Assembly: GCF_027563465.1 (NCBI RefSeq)
Contig: NZ_JAPFQA010000004.1
Coordinates: forward strand, 62,001-126,000
Reading direction: 5' to 3'
DNA: 64,000 nucleotides
DNA from: Mesorhizobium qingshengii
GTDB taxonomy: Bacteria; Pseudomonadota; Alphaproteobacteria; Rhizobiales; Rhizobiaceae
The stretch's first letter is position 1. Each line of letters begins with the position of its first letter. A program made the position numbers and the translations under genes. The notes beneath the pieces are model-generated. The model made no database searches. It worked only from the letters and a program-made list of their open reading frames with translations, and was not told where the DNA came from. Positions 43,598 to 53,472 of the stretch are shown here, piece by piece.

Positions 43598-45660
43598 CCT
43601 TTATCCTTCGCGAAAAAGTCCGGGAAATCGTCCATCGCGGCGGCAATGATGCGCAGCGATGCAGCGATCTGCAGCAACTCACCGGCGTCGTTTCGCCGGG
43701 CGATAGCCGCTGCATATTGGCGAGCGACGGCAACGGTCGCCGTCTGCGGATCGCCGGGGGCGCGGAAGAGCAGTTCGCGTGCCAGCCCTCTCAGGAAGTC
43801 GGCGATCGAAAGCGCGGTCTCGGATGGGATGGCTTGGCCTTGGCTTGCGCCACGCAGCCGCAGGATTTCGAGGCCGACCGTGACGGCGGCGACGCCGCCG
43901 CCAAGAACCGCATCGCCTTTCCTGCCGGCATTCTGCACCAGTGGCATCAGCTGGTTGATGCGGTCATAGGCAAGGCTCTCGAAGGCCGACCGCCTCGCCA
44001 CGCGCTCATGCAGGCAAAGCCGCGCCAGATCCTCGCGCATGGCGCGCACGATGCGGTTGGCCGCCAGCCACGGATTGGCGGGCAGCACGATGATGAAGAC
44101 ACCGATTGCCAGCAGGATACCGACCAGGATCGACGCCGATCCGGCGAAGAACGGGCCAGGATCATAGGTCATCGCCTGATGCGGACTGAGGAAGGCGAGG
44201 AAGTTGATGGCGAAGGCCGTCGCAACACCAACATAGCGCGGATTGGCCATGGCCAGGGCCGTTGGCACCAGGATGGGCACGACAAACAGCATGAACCAGC
44301 CGAAGCCGGGCAGTGCGGGCAGTGCTATCTGGCCGACGAGAAAGGCAAAGGGCAAGGCGAGCAGCGTTCCCTTGAAGAAGCCCCAGGACACCTGGACCGG
44401 GTTCGGCCGCGCGGCAAACAGGCTCGACACGACGGCAACGAGGATGACGGTGCCGGCGGCTTCCGTCCATTTGGTCGTCAGCCAGAAAGCCGCGACCAGC
44501 AGCGTCGCGAGGGCGGCGCGTACGGCATTGCGCAATGCGCCGGGGTAATCGCGGTGCACCACCAGCGCGGGCTGCCTGCTGCTCCGTGCCGGGCGCGCGA
44601 CAGGCGCGCGCAGGGCATCGAGACCGCGCAGCACCTGCTTGAGGGCCTCGGCGAAATCGGCGGCGATGATGAGGCGGGTGACGGTGCCGACCCTGTCATC
44701 CCCCTGGTCGACCGATTCCTCGGGCATCTGCCGTGCCTTGGCCGAGATCGCATCGAGCCGTTCCACCCAGGGCGCCGTGTCGTCAAGCGCGCCCGGCCTG
44801 GCCGCCAGCTCGGTGACAAGGGCCTGCAACTCTGAGCGCACCGGTAGGAGTGCCGCGTTCCTTGGAGCGGCGTGAGAATGGAGCGTGCGAGCCGCCGACA
44901 GGGCGGAGAGCAGTTGTCCGATGGTGCGCCGGACCGGATGGGCGCGCGGCGCGAAGCTCGGCGCTTCGAGCCTGGCATAGGCGCGCATCTCGCCGAGTGT
45001 CTGGGTGTCGGCGACCAGCTTTCGATGCAGGCCGGAGAGCGTCGCCGCATCGCCACCGGAGAACGCGCCGCCGGCATAGGTGGCGAGATCGAGAATGCAG
45101 CGCTTTAGCCGCGAGATGATGGCGTCGCTGGCCAGTCTTGGCAGGATCAGCCGGCTGGTCAGGCCGGCGCAGACGATACCGAGCACGATTTCGGCACAAC
45201 GCGCGACCGTGAGATCGACAACGAGGTGCGGCTGTCCGAAGGAGGGCAAGCCGATGATCATCGCGGTGTAGCCGGCAAGGGCGGCACCGTAAGCTTCGGG
45301 ATTGCGCAGCAGCGACGAGACGAAGGTGCAAATGCCGATCCAGACGGCAAGCACGGTCACCAGCACCCAGGGGTTGGTGCCAAAGACCGTGGTAAAGCCG
45401 ATCGCAGCAACGCCGCCGGCAAGCGTGCCGAGCAACCGGTAGAAGCCTTTCGCAAGAACCATTCCGGCAACGGGTTGGGCGACGATGAACACGGTCATCA
45501 TTGCCCATTGCGGGTGGTCGAGCTTGAGGGCGTAGGCGACCAGAAGCGCCATCAAGCCGGCCGAAACGGTGCGGAGCGCGAAAATCCAGTCCGAGCGCGT
45601 CGGCTGGGTCAGGGCGGCAAGCCTCGCCATAATACCGCTGCGCAGCCGGTCCCAGGTCAA
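43594..45660 (-). CDS. FUSC-family inner-membrane transporter (YccS/AaeB type)
   Basis: The 688-residue product has two similar halves, each with a group of about six membrane helices (one at about 20-160, the other at about 375-520) followed by a helical cytoplasmic region. The first half shows HPQWAMMTVFIVAQPVAGM and the second ATVILVAVVSSLFAARPNP. AaeB exports aromatic acids with a membrane-fusion partner; no such partner is adjacent here. The start is TTG 45660 with GGAG eight bases before; ATG 45630 would shorten it by ten residues. Confidence 0.85.
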   Translation of the reverse strand: MTWDRLRSGIMARLAALTQPTRSDWIFALRTVSAGLMALLVAYALKLDHPQWAMMTVFIVAQPVAGMVLAKGFYRLLGTLAGGVAAIGFTTVFGTNPWVLVTVLAVWIGICTFVSSLLRNPEAYGAALAGYTAMIIGLPSFGQPHLVVDLTVARCAEIVLGIVCAGLTSRLILPRLASDAIISRLKRCILDLATYAGGAFSGGDAATLSGLHRKLVADTQTLGEMRAYARLEAPSFAPRAHPVRRTIGQLLSALSAARTLHSHAAPRNAALLPVRSELQALVTELAARPGALDDTAPWVERLDAISAKARQMPEESVDQGDDRVGTVTRLIIAADFAEALKQVLRGLDALRAPVARPARSSRQPALVVHRDYPGALRNAVRAALATLLVAAFWLTTKWTEAAGTVILVAVVSSLFAARPNPVQVSWGFFKGTLLALPFAFLVGQIALPALPGFGWFMLFVVPILVPTALAMANPRYVGVATAFAINFLAFLSPHQAMTYDPGPFFAGSASILVGILLAIGVFIIVLPANPWLAANRIVRAMREDLARLCLHERVARRSAFESLAYDRINQLMPLVQNAGRKGDAVLGGGVAAVTVGLEILRLRGASQGQAIPSETALSIADFLRGLARELLFRAPGDPQTATVAVARQYAAAIARRNDAGELLQIAASLRIIAAAMDDFPDFFAKDKG

Positions 45661-45690
45661 TCGCTGATCTCCGCACCCGACGCCGACAAG

Positions 45691-45821
45691 CTAGAGCAAT
45701 TCCAGGAAAAGTGTGAAACGGTTTTCCTGGGAAAAGCGCACGGCGCTTTCCCTTGGGAATTGCGTCAAAACAAAGAGATAGAGCGGCTCGGCGTTTCCGT
45801 GAAACGATGAACCGCTAGAGC
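45691..45821. repeat. Composite rhizobial intergenic repeat
   Basis: This block begins TAGAGCAATTCCAGGAAAAG and ends near AACCGCTAGAG, with AGCAATTCC/GGAATTGC arms and a CGTTTC/GAAACG pair. It matches a composite element I know from Mesorhizobium intergenic regions. This copy holds extra bases around 45729-45757 (a hairpin GGGAAAAGCGC/GCGCTTTCCC) that I do not recall in the usual form. It fills the gap between the parE end and the FUSC start. Confidence 0.7.
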
Positions 45822-45830
45822 AGACGATGT

Positions 45831-47894
45831 TCAGATGTCCAGCACTTCCGTCTCGGCGAATTCGGCGCGTTCCTGGATGAAACGGAAGCGGGCTTCCGGC
45901 TTGGTGCCCATCAGTGCGTCGACCGCATCCTTGGTTGCCGCCTCGGCATCGATCACGTCGATCCGAAGCAGCGTGCGCTTTCGCGGATCCATGGTGGTTT
46001 CCTTGAGCTGCGAGGCCATCATCTCGCCCAACCCCTTGAAGCGGCCAAGCTCGACCTTGCCGCGTCCGGTGAATTCGGTGCGCAGAAGCTCGTCCTTGTG
46101 CGCGTCGTCACGGGCATAGGCAACCTTGCCGCCTTGCCTGATCGAGTAAAGCGGCGGTACCGCCAGGAAGAGGTGGCCACCACGTACCAGGGCCGGCATC
46201 TCCTGGTAGAAAAAGGTAATCAGCAGCGAGGCGATGTGGGCGCCGTCGACGTCGGCGTCGGTCATGATGATGACGCGGTCGTAGCGCAAATCCTCATCAC
46301 GGTATTTCGACCGTGTGCCGCAGCCGAGCGCCTGGATCAGGTCTGAAATCTGCTGGTTGCCGGCGAGCTTGTCGTTGCCGGCGCTGGCGACGTTGAGGAT
46401 TTTTCCCCGCAGCGGCAGCACTGCCTGGCTGGCGCGATCACGCGCCTGCTTGGCCGAGCCACCGGCCGAGTCACCTTCGACGATGAAGAGTTCGGCGCCG
46501 GCGGCGGCATTCTGCGTGCAGTCGGCGAGCTTGCCCGGCAGCCGCAGTTTGCGCACCGCGCTCTTGCGCGACACTTCCTTTTCCTGGCGTCTGCGCACCC
46601 GTTCGTCGGCGCGGGCGATCACCCATTCGAGCAGCTTCGAGGCCTCTTGCGGATTGTCGGCCAGCCAATGGTCGAACGGATCGCGGATCGCGCTCTCGAC
46701 AATGCGGATCGCCTCGATCGTCGCCAGCCGGTCCTTGGTCTGTCCGACGAATTCGGGCTCGCGGATGAACACCGACAACATGCCCGCCGCCGAGATCATG
46801 ACATCTTCCGAGGTGACGATCGAGGCGCGCTTGTTGCCGACGAGATCGGCATAGGCGCGCAGGCCCCGCGTCAGCACATTGCGGAATCCGGCCTCGTGGG
46901 TGCCGCCTTCACCAGTCGGGATAGTGTTGCAGTAGGAATTGATGAAACCATCGCCACCGAACCAGGTCACCGCCCATTCGAGCGAGCCATGGCCGCCTTG
47001 CTTGTCGCTCTTGCCGGCGAAGATCTCGCGCGTCACCTGGAAGTCGTCGCCGAGCGATGCCTTGAGATAATCCTTCAGGCCACCGGGAAAATGGAATTCC
47101 GCCTTGGCCGGCGTCTGGTCCTTTTCCTTGATCAGGGACGGATCGCAGGTCCAGCGGATTTCGACGCCGCCGAACAGATAGGCTTTCGAGCGCGTCATGC
47201 GGTAGAGCCGCGCCGGTTCGAACGCGGCGCCCTTGCCGAAAATCTGCTCGTCGGGATGGAACCGTATTTTTGTGCCGCGTCGGTTATGGACCTCACCGAG
47301 TTGCTCCAGGCCGGTCACTGGAACACCACGCGAGAATTTTTGCCGATAAAGCTGCCGCCCCCGCGCGACCTCGACCTCGAGATGGTCCGACAGCGCGTTG
47401 ACCACGGAGACGCCGACGCCATGCAGGCCGCCCGAGGTCTCGTAGACCTTTGAGTCGAACTTGCCGCCCGAATGAAGCGTCGTCATGATCACTTCAAGCG
47501 CCGGCTTCTTGAATTTCGGATGCGGATCGACCGGGATGCCGCGGCCATTGTCGGTGACGGCGAGATAGCCGTCGGCGGAAAGTTCGACATCGATGAAGGT
47601 GGCGTGGCCAGCGACGGCCTCGTCCATCGAGTTGTCGATCACCTCGGCAAACAGATGGTGCATCGCCTTGTCGTCGGTGCCACCGATATACATGCCTGGC
47701 CGGCGGCGTACCGGCTCCAGCCCTTCCAGCACTTCGATGTCGGCAGCACTATAGCCTTCGCTGCCATCCTTGGTCGCGGCGGGACGCTTGGTGGCTTGCA
47801 CCAGCGGGTCCGCCGGGCGCGCCGGTGTGCGAACCGGCTGAGGCTGCTTGTTCAGATTGCCGAAAAGATCGTTGTTGTCGTCCATGCCTGCCAT
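45831..47894 (-). CDS. parE: DNA topoisomerase IV subunit B
   Basis: The 687-residue ATPase subunit acts with ParC to separate linked chromosomes. GHKL motifs are present ([37 protein letters not shown]), as are the transducer Lys region and the TOPRIM motifs [15 protein letters not shown] and DADVDGAHI with the conserved acidic residues. The end resembles that of ParE rather than GyrB (no extra 165-residue insert). ATG 47894 or 47885 can start it. It is divergent from the cpa operon. Confidence 0.95.
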   Translation of the reverse strand: MAGMDDNNDLFGNLNKQPQPVRTPARPADPLVQATKRPAATKDGSEGYSAADIEVLEGLEPVRRRPGMYIGGTDDKAMHHLFAEVIDNSMDEAVAGHATFIDVELSADGYLAVTDNGRGIPVDPHPKFKKPALEVIMTTLHSGGKFDSKVYETSGGLHGVGVSVVNALSDHLEVEVARGRQLYRQKFSRGVPVTGLEQLGEVHNRRGTKIRFHPDEQIFGKGAAFEPARLYRMTRSKAYLFGGVEIRWTCDPSLIKEKDQTPAKAEFHFPGGLKDYLKASLGDDFQVTREIFAGKSDKQGGHGSLEWAVTWFGGDGFINSYCNTIPTGEGGTHEAGFRNVLTRGLRAYADLVGNKRASIVTSEDVMISAAGMLSVFIREPEFVGQTKDRLATIEAIRIVESAIRDPFDHWLADNPQEASKLLEWVIARADERVRRRQEKEVSRKSAVRKLRLPGKLADCTQNAAAGAELFIVEGDSAGGSAKQARDRASQAVLPLRGKILNVASAGNDKLAGNQQISDLIQALGCGTRSKYRDEDLRYDRVIIMTDADVDGAHIASLLITFFYQEMPALVRGGHLFLAVPPLYSIRQGGKVAYARDDAHKDELLRTEFTGRGKVELGRFKGLGEMMASQLKETTMDPRKRTLLRIDVIDAEAATKDAVDALMGTKPEARFRFIQERAEFAETEVLDI

Positions 47895-48122
47895 AGAGTC
47901 CGGTGCCGCGAATCACCTCGGGATACTGCCACGCTTTTCAGCGCCAAGCGACCGAGGTTCCTGTTCCGTTCGGGGATTTGCCTCCTCTTAACCCAAAACC
48001 ATTCGATAACCAAGTCGGCGGAAATAGGTCCGATGCCGCCGCCCGGGATTCCTGATTCTTTAACAATGCCGCCTAGCGTGAGCCCAACAAAACAAGAAAC
48101 TACGGGCATCAGGGGTTTCGGC

Positions 48123-49049
48123 GTGAGGGGCAAGGCCATAACGATGATCGGCATCGCTGCCGTTTTCGGCGCGATCTCGATTTTTGCCGCGGATTTCTGG
48201 GTCAAGAGCCAGGCCAGGACCGATTCCGAGGAGAAGACGGCGTCGATCGCCCCTCCCGCGGCACCCAGGATCGAGTTCAAGACCATCGTGGTGGCGAGTG
48301 CCCCATTGCGTTATGGCATGGAACTCGACCGCGCGAAGCTCAGCGAAATCCCCTGGCCGCAGGATTCCTTGCCGCAAGGCGCCTTTGCCACCATCGACGG
48401 GTTGCTTGGCGAAGGCAGTCGCGTGGTGCTGTCGCCGATCGAGGTCAACGAACCGGTGCTGCTCACCAAGCTGTCGGGGGCAAATGGCCGCGCGACGCTT
48501 TCCAACATGCTGACGCCCGGAATGCGGGCGGTGACCATCCGCACCGACGAGATTGCCGGTGTCGGCGGCTTCGTCACCCCGGGCGACCGCGTCGATGTCG
48601 TGCTGACGCGCGACGCCGGCGAAATCCAGGAGGTGGCCAAGAACGCGCAAGGGGCGGCCGGTTCGACGATCACCTCCGAGATCGTCGTCGCCGACGCCAA
48701 GGTGCTGAGCGTCGGGCAGGGCGCGGACGTGCGCCAGACGACGCCGCAGATTGCCAATTCGGTGACCATCGAGGTGACGACCGACGGCGCGCAGAAAGTG
48801 GCGCTTGCCCGCACCGTCGGCACGCTGTCGCTGTCGCTTCGCTCGGCCAGCGAAGGCGGCGATGGCAGCAACGGCGTCACCACCATCTCATCCTTCGGCG
48901 GGTCGGTGGCTTCCAACGTCAAGGCGGCGGCAGGATCGCTGTTCGATGCCATGCCGAAAGAGCCGGAGAAGCCAAGGTTCAAGACGATTATCGTAACGCG
49001 CGGCACGCAGGCCGAGGAATACCAGGTTCCTTCGCGGGACCAGAAATAG
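48123..49049 (+). CDS. cpaB: Flp pilus assembly protein CpaB
   Basis: The 308-residue product has one N-terminal membrane helix (about 6-24), then a SAF-domain-like region (APLRYGMELDRAKLSEIPWP) and the RcpC/CpaB domain (LTPGMRAVTIRTDE, VGGFVTPGDRVDVVLTR). CpaB is a periplasmic part of the Tad secretin complex. I chose GTG 48123 because AGGGG lies seven bases upstream and the helix follows; upstream in-frame codons belong to the divergent promoter with parE. It is first in the pilus operon. Confidence 0.9.
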   Translation: MRGKAITMIGIAAVFGAISIFAADFWVKSQARTDSEEKTASIAPPAAPRIEFKTIVVASAPLRYGMELDRAKLSEIPWPQDSLPQGAFATIDGLLGEGSRVVLSPIEVNEPVLLTKLSGANGRATLSNMLTPGMRAVTIRTDEIAGVGGFVTPGDRVDVVLTRDAGEIQEVAKNAQGAAGSTITSEIVVADAKVLSVGQGADVRQTTPQIANSVTIEVTTDGAQKVALARTVGTLSLSLRSASEGGDGSNGVTTISSFGGSVASNVKAAAGSLFDAMPKEPEKPRFKTIIVTRGTQAEEYQVPSRDQK

Positions 49050-49081
49050 AAGCCAGTGGGGACTGGGTGAGGGACGGGACA

Positions 49082-50527
49082 ATGCTCGGGCTGAACACGT
49101 ATGGGACTATGGGAAGGTTGCGCGTTTTGCGTACCCTGGCTGTCGCGGCTTCGCTGGCCGCTGTAGCGATGCTGGCTTTCGGCGCCTCGGCCAGGGCCGA
49201 CAACGACATCGTCTATGTTTCGTCGACCAAGAATGCCTCGATAAAGGTGGCCAAGGGCAAGCCGAAGACGATCATGACGAGTGCCGCCTTCTACCAGATC
49301 GTCATCGGCGATCCGGAGATCGCCAACGTCAATCCGCTGACCGACAAGTCCTTCTATGTGCTTGGCAACAACCTCGGCACCACCGGCGTTGCCCTGTTCG
49401 ATCAGAACAAGCAGCTTGTCGGCACCATCGACATCGAGGTGACGCTCGACACCGACCAGTTGGCGAGCACCATCCGCGCCAGCGTGCCGGACGCCAGGAT
49501 CAAGGTCGGCTCGGCCAATGGCCGTGTTGTGCTGTCGGGCGAGGCGGATGACGCGGTCGCCGCCGAAAAGGCGAACAAGATCGCGACGCGGTTTTCCGGC
49601 AACGAGGAAGTGATCAACTCGGTCAACATCTCGTCATCGCAGCAGGTTCAGCTCAATGTCCGCTTCGTCGAGATCAATCGGCAGGCGGGCCAGGATCTGG
49701 GTGCCAAATACAGCGCCAATTTCGCCTACGGCATCGGCGGGCGCGACGTCACGCTCGATCCGGGTTCGGTGCCGGCCGCCGGCACCGGTGAGATCATCGG
49801 CCGGCTTTTGTCGAATGGCGTATCGATCGATATCGCCATCAAGGCGCTGGAAGAGCGCGGCCTGGCTCGGCGGCTGGCCGAGCCGAACCTTATCGCCCGC
49901 TCCGGCGAGACGGCCAGCTTCCTCGCCGGCGGCGAATTCCCGATCCCGGTCTCCGAGGACAACGGCAAGATTTCCGTCAGTTACAAGAAATACGGCGTCA
50001 GCCTGGATTTCACGCCGACGGTGCTCAAGGATGGGCTGGTCAGCCTGGACATCGCGCCGGAAGTCTCCTCGATCGACGCCTCGGCCTCCTATAACATCGG
50101 CAGCATTTCGGTGCCCGGCTTCATCGTGCGCCGCGCCAAGACGTCGGTCGACCTGAAGAACGGCCAGAGCTTCATGATCGCCGGATTGCTGCAGTCGCAA
50201 AACGACATCACCACGTCGCGCATTCCCGGCCTCGGCAAGATGCCGGTGCTCGGGGCGCTGTTTTCGTCGAAATCCTATCAGCGGCGCGAGACCGACCTCG
50301 TCATCATTGTCACGCCCTACCTGGTCAAACCGGTCGACCCGTCGAAGAAGCTCGTCGAACCGACCGACGGCACGCAGCCGGCGAGCAACGTCGATTATTT
50401 CCTCAACAACACCGAGGAAGTGAAGGGCTCCGATCCCGGCCGCACTGTCGCGCTGGCTGATGGCCGTGTCATGCAACCCGCGGCGGCCACCACGGCCGGC
50501 CATTTCCTCGACCTGCCAAAGGATTGA
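49082..50527 (+). CDS. cpaC: Flp pilus secretin CpaC
   Basis: The 481-residue outer-membrane secretin has a signal peptide (about 1-39, ending ARA), a pilus-assembly N-domain (IKVAKGKPKTIMTS), a BON-like part (VRLSGEA-type: RVVLSGEADDAVAAEKA), then the secretin domain with VQLNVRFVEINRQA and RRETDLVIIVTPYLVKP. ATG 49082 follows GGGAC; GTG 49067 is an alternative. It lies 32 bases after cpaB. Confidence 0.93.
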   Translation: MLGLNTYGTMGRLRVLRTLAVAASLAAVAMLAFGASARADNDIVYVSSTKNASIKVAKGKPKTIMTSAAFYQIVIGDPEIANVNPLTDKSFYVLGNNLGTTGVALFDQNKQLVGTIDIEVTLDTDQLASTIRASVPDARIKVGSANGRVVLSGEADDAVAAEKANKIATRFSGNEEVINSVNISSSQQVQLNVRFVEINRQAGQDLGAKYSANFAYGIGGRDVTLDPGSVPAAGTGEIIGRLLSNGVSIDIAIKALEERGLARRLAEPNLIARSGETASFLAGGEFPIPVSEDNGKISVSYKKYGVSLDFTPTVLKDGLVSLDIAPEVSSIDASASYNIGSISVPGFIVRRAKTSVDLKNGQSFMIAGLLQSQNDITTSRIPGLGKMPVLGALFSSKSYQRRETDLVIIVTPYLVKPVDPSKKLVEPTDGTQPASNVDYFLNNTEEVKGSDPGRTVALADGRVMQPAAATTAGHFLDLPKD

Positions 50528-50531
50528 AGTC

Positions 50532-50801
50532 ATGCGTCAGGTTCGAGGATTGTGCTTCACCTTGTTGCTTGCCGGCTTCGCCACCGGCTGCACCAGCGAC
50601 GACTATGTGCGCAGCGAAGGGGTGACGACGGAGGCCGGCAACGCGCAGGCCGCGAACACCGTCATGCAGATGGTCGATCCGTGGAAATACGGCGTCCAGA
50701 ACACCAGGCTCCTGGTGCCCGCCCAGCGCGGCAGCGCGGCGGCCGTCACCCCCGATCAGGCGGCCGGTGCGAAGGCGTCACAGACTACCACAACCAACTG
50801 A
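50532..50801 (+). CDS. Small lipoprotein in the pilus operon, at the CpaD position
   Basis: The 89-residue product has a lipoprotein signal with lipobox FATGC (lipid Cys about residue 20) and a short Ala/Thr-rich tail. AAAGGATTGAAGTC precedes the ATG. It lies between cpaC and cpaE, where other Tad loci carry the cpaD lipoprotein of about 200 residues; this one is less than half that size and has no BON-like part. It may be a reduced CpaD or a pilotin-like lipoprotein for the secretin. Sequence similarity to CpaD is not evident by eye. Confidence 0.75.
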   Translation: MRQVRGLCFTLLLAGFATGCTSDDYVRSEGVTTEAGNAQAANTVMQMVDPWKYGVQNTRLLVPAQRGSAAAVTPDQAAGAKASQTTTTN

Positions 50802-50835
50802 TCCAACGGTCGACTGACCTGACAGGCTGACAAGA

Positions 50836-52050
50836 ATGGCAAACGGCACCAAGACCAGGAAGATCCTGCTCGTATCGACCGACAGGACCTTTGTGCAGGA
50901 TACGCGGACAGCATTCGCCGCCTCCGAGATCATCCAGCTCGCGACCGTGGAAAAGAATGTCAGCGAGCTGCGCGGCGAGATCCAGGAGGCCGACTTCGGC
51001 GTCATCATCGTCGACATGGACGCGGCAAGGCTGGAGGAGGTCGAGTCGCTGCAGCGCATCATGCGCCGGCTGGAGGGCAAGGCGCCTGTCGTCGTCGTCA
51101 CCCAGGAGTTCAACGCGGCCGCGGTGCGCATCCTCGTGCAGCTCAAGGTCGCGGATTTCCTGGTCAAGCCAATCGGCACCGCCGACCTCGTGCGCTCCGT
51201 CGTCCGTGCGCTGCAAGGGCCTGGGCGCGAGGAAAACACCGAGTCGCAGATCTACACCTTCATGCCGGCCGCGGGCGGCGTCGGGACCACGACGCTGGCG
51301 CTGCAGACCGCTTTCCAGCTGCATCACTCGGTAACGCGCGGCGCCTCGACCTGCGTGGTCGACCTCAATTTCCAGCAGGGCGCCTGCGCCGAATATCTCG
51401 ACCTCGAACCGCGTTTCGACATCACCGAGATCGAGAACCAGCCCGAGCGCCTCGACCGGCAACTGCTCGACGTTATGCTGTCCAAGCACGCCAGCGGGCT
51501 TTGCGTGCTGGCGGCGCCGACGCATCCCGCCGAGATGCGCTCGTTCAAGACCGATGTCGTGGTGCGGATGCTGGATCTTGTCTCGGCCTATTTCGACAAT
51601 GTCGTCATCGACATGCCGCGCACCTGGTTTCCTTGGACGGAGACCGTGCTGCTCGGTTCCAACAAGCTCTACATCGTCGCCGAAATGACGGTGCCGTGCC
51701 TGCGCCACACGCAGCGGCTGATCCAGGCGGTCTACGAGACCGTGGGCAAGGAAGTGAAGCCGAACGTCATCGTCAACCGTTTCGAGCAGAAGATGTTCGA
51801 CAATGGCATCAAGCAGGCCGACGTCCAGGAGATCCTTGGCGAGCATTTCGTCGGCGGCATCTCGAACAACTACCGTCTGGTGCGCGAAGCGGTCGACCGC
51901 GGCGTGCCGCTGCACGAGATCGATCCGAACGCCAATGTCATCAACGATCTGAAGAAGATCATCCTGCCAGAGGAAGCGGTGCCAACCCGGACGAAATCGC
52001 GTTCGCTGTTTGGCATGGGCAGGGAATTGCTGAAGAGGAAGGCAGGATGA
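50836..52050 (+). CDS. cpaE: Pilus assembly ATPase-like protein CpaE (TadZ)
   Basis: The 404-residue product has an atypical receiver-like N-domain (ILLVSTDRTF, IIVDMD, then VADFLVKPIG) and a MinD/ParA-like domain. The Walker A stretch reads AAGGVGTTT at about 145-153, without either signature lysine of the MinD type (KGGxGKT). CpaE/TadZ positions the pilus machine at its cellular site. TadZ proteins are known to have unusual Walker A motifs, so it may bind but hardly hydrolyse ATP. Its stop overlaps the cpaF start (ATGA). Confidence 0.93.
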   Translation: MANGTKTRKILLVSTDRTFVQDTRTAFAASEIIQLATVEKNVSELRGEIQEADFGVIIVDMDAARLEEVESLQRIMRRLEGKAPVVVVTQEFNAAAVRILVQLKVADFLVKPIGTADLVRSVVRALQGPGREENTESQIYTFMPAAGGVGTTTLALQTAFQLHHSVTRGASTCVVDLNFQQGACAEYLDLEPRFDITEIENQPERLDRQLLDVMLSKHASGLCVLAAPTHPAEMRSFKTDVVVRMLDLVSAYFDNVVIDMPRTWFPWTETVLLGSNKLYIVAEMTVPCLRHTQRLIQAVYETVGKEVKPNVIVNRFEQKMFDNGIKQADVQEILGEHFVGGISNNYRLVREAVDRGVPLHEIDPNANVINDLKKIILPEEAVPTRTKSRSLFGMGRELLKRKAG

Positions 52051-53468
52051 GCAGCCGCTTCTCCACCCTGCAGAACCGCGACGCGCGTCCGCAGCGCGCC
52101 GTCGAGCCAACGCCGGTCGCGCATCATGCCGTCGTCATTCCGACGAGCCGAAAGGCCTTGCCGGCAAAGCCGGAAGCAGCACCTGCGAAGAATGCCAACA
52201 AGGTGCTCGATGCTCGCGTGCGCATCCACCGGCTGCTGCTCGAGGAGATCAATCTTGTCGCGTTGGAGCGTCTGCCCAAGGATGAGATGCGCCGCCAGGT
52301 GCATGATTTCGTGTCGGAAAAAACGAAGCAGGAGCGGATGGCGATCAACACCGCCGAGCTTGGCGCGCTGGTCGACGACATTGTCGACGAGATGGTTGGT
52401 CTCGGTCCGCTGGAGCCGCTGCTCAAGGATCCCGACATCAACGACATCCTGATCAACGGCCATCAGAACTGCTTTGTCGAAAAGAAGGGCAAGCTGCAGC
52501 AGGTTCACATTCCGTTCAAGGACGAGGCGCATCTCTTGCGCATCATCAATAAGATCGTCGCAGCGGTCGGCCGCCGCGTCGACGAATCTCAGCCGATGGT
52601 CGACGCGCGCATGCTGGACGGCTCGCGTTTCAACGCCGCCATCCGCCCGGTCGCCGTCGACGGTCCGCTGGTGTCGATCCGCAAGTTCTCCAAGAACAAG
52701 CTCGGCCTGCACAAGCTGGTCGAATTCGGCGCCATCACCCAGAACATGGCCGAAGTGCTGGCCGCGGCGGTCCACGCCCGCAAGACGACGATCATTTCGG
52801 GTGGTACCGGCACCGGCAAGACGACCATGCTCAACGCGCTGTCGGCCTTCATTCCCGAAGACGAGCGGCTGATCACCATCGAGGACGCGGCCGAGTTGCA
52901 GCTGCAGCAGCCGCATGTCGCGCGCATGGAGACGCGCCCGGCCAACATCGAAGGCCATGGCGAACTGAAGCAGCGCGATCTCGTCAAGAACGCGCTGCGC
53001 ATGCGTCCCGACCGCGTCATTCTTGGCGAGTGCCGCGGCGAAGAAGCCTTCGACATGCTGCAGGCAATGAACACCGGTCACGAAGGGTCGATGGCGACCA
53101 TCCATGCCAACACGCCGCGCGACGCCATTTCGCGTCTTGAGCAGATGCTTGGCATGACCGGCATGCCGATGACGGTGCAGTCGATCCGCAGCCAGATCGC
53201 CAGCGCACTCGACCTTATCGTCCAGCTGACGCGCCTGTCCGACGGCAAGCGCAAGGTGACCAGCGTCGCCGAGGTGACCGGCATGGAAGGCGACGTCATC
53301 CAGATGCAGGAGATCTTCCGCTTCGTGCGCACCGGCATGGAGGCCGACGGCAAGATCCTCGGTTACTACGAGGCGACCGGCATCCGGCCGCGTTTTCTCG
53401 AGGATCTGCGCGCCATGGGCATCGAATTCCCGGGGCGATACTTCGAACCCGGCCGGCCGCAGGAGTAG
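52047..53468 (+). CDS. cpaF: Pilus assembly ATPase CpaF (TadA)
   Basis: The 473-residue secretion ATPase powers pilin polymerisation. It has a disordered N-terminus, an N-terminal domain with VGLGPLEPLLKDPDINDILI, Walker A GGTGTGKTT (about 251-259), Walker B/Asp box ITIEDAAELQL, and RPDRVILGECRGEEAFDMLQA with the arginine fingers. ATG 52047 is fused to the cpaE stop as ATGA. It should form a hexamer at the base of TadB/TadC. Confidence 0.95.
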   Translation: MSSRFSTLQNRDARPQRAVEPTPVAHHAVVIPTSRKALPAKPEAAPAKNANKVLDARVRIHRLLLEEINLVALERLPKDEMRRQVHDFVSEKTKQERMAINTAELGALVDDIVDEMVGLGPLEPLLKDPDINDILINGHQNCFVEKKGKLQQVHIPFKDEAHLLRIINKIVAAVGRRVDESQPMVDARMLDGSRFNAAIRPVAVDGPLVSIRKFSKNKLGLHKLVEFGAITQNMAEVLAAAVHARKTTIISGGTGTGKTTMLNALSAFIPEDERLITIEDAAELQLQQPHVARMETRPANIEGHGELKQRDLVKNALRMRPDRVILGECRGEEAFDMLQAMNTGHEGSMATIHANTPRDAISRLEQMLGMTGMPMTVQSIRSQIASALDLIVQLTRLSDGKRKVTSVAEVTGMEGDVIQMQEIFRFVRTGMEADGKILGYYEATGIRPRFLEDLRAMGIEFPGRYFEPGRPQE

Positions 53469-53472
53469 CCAC

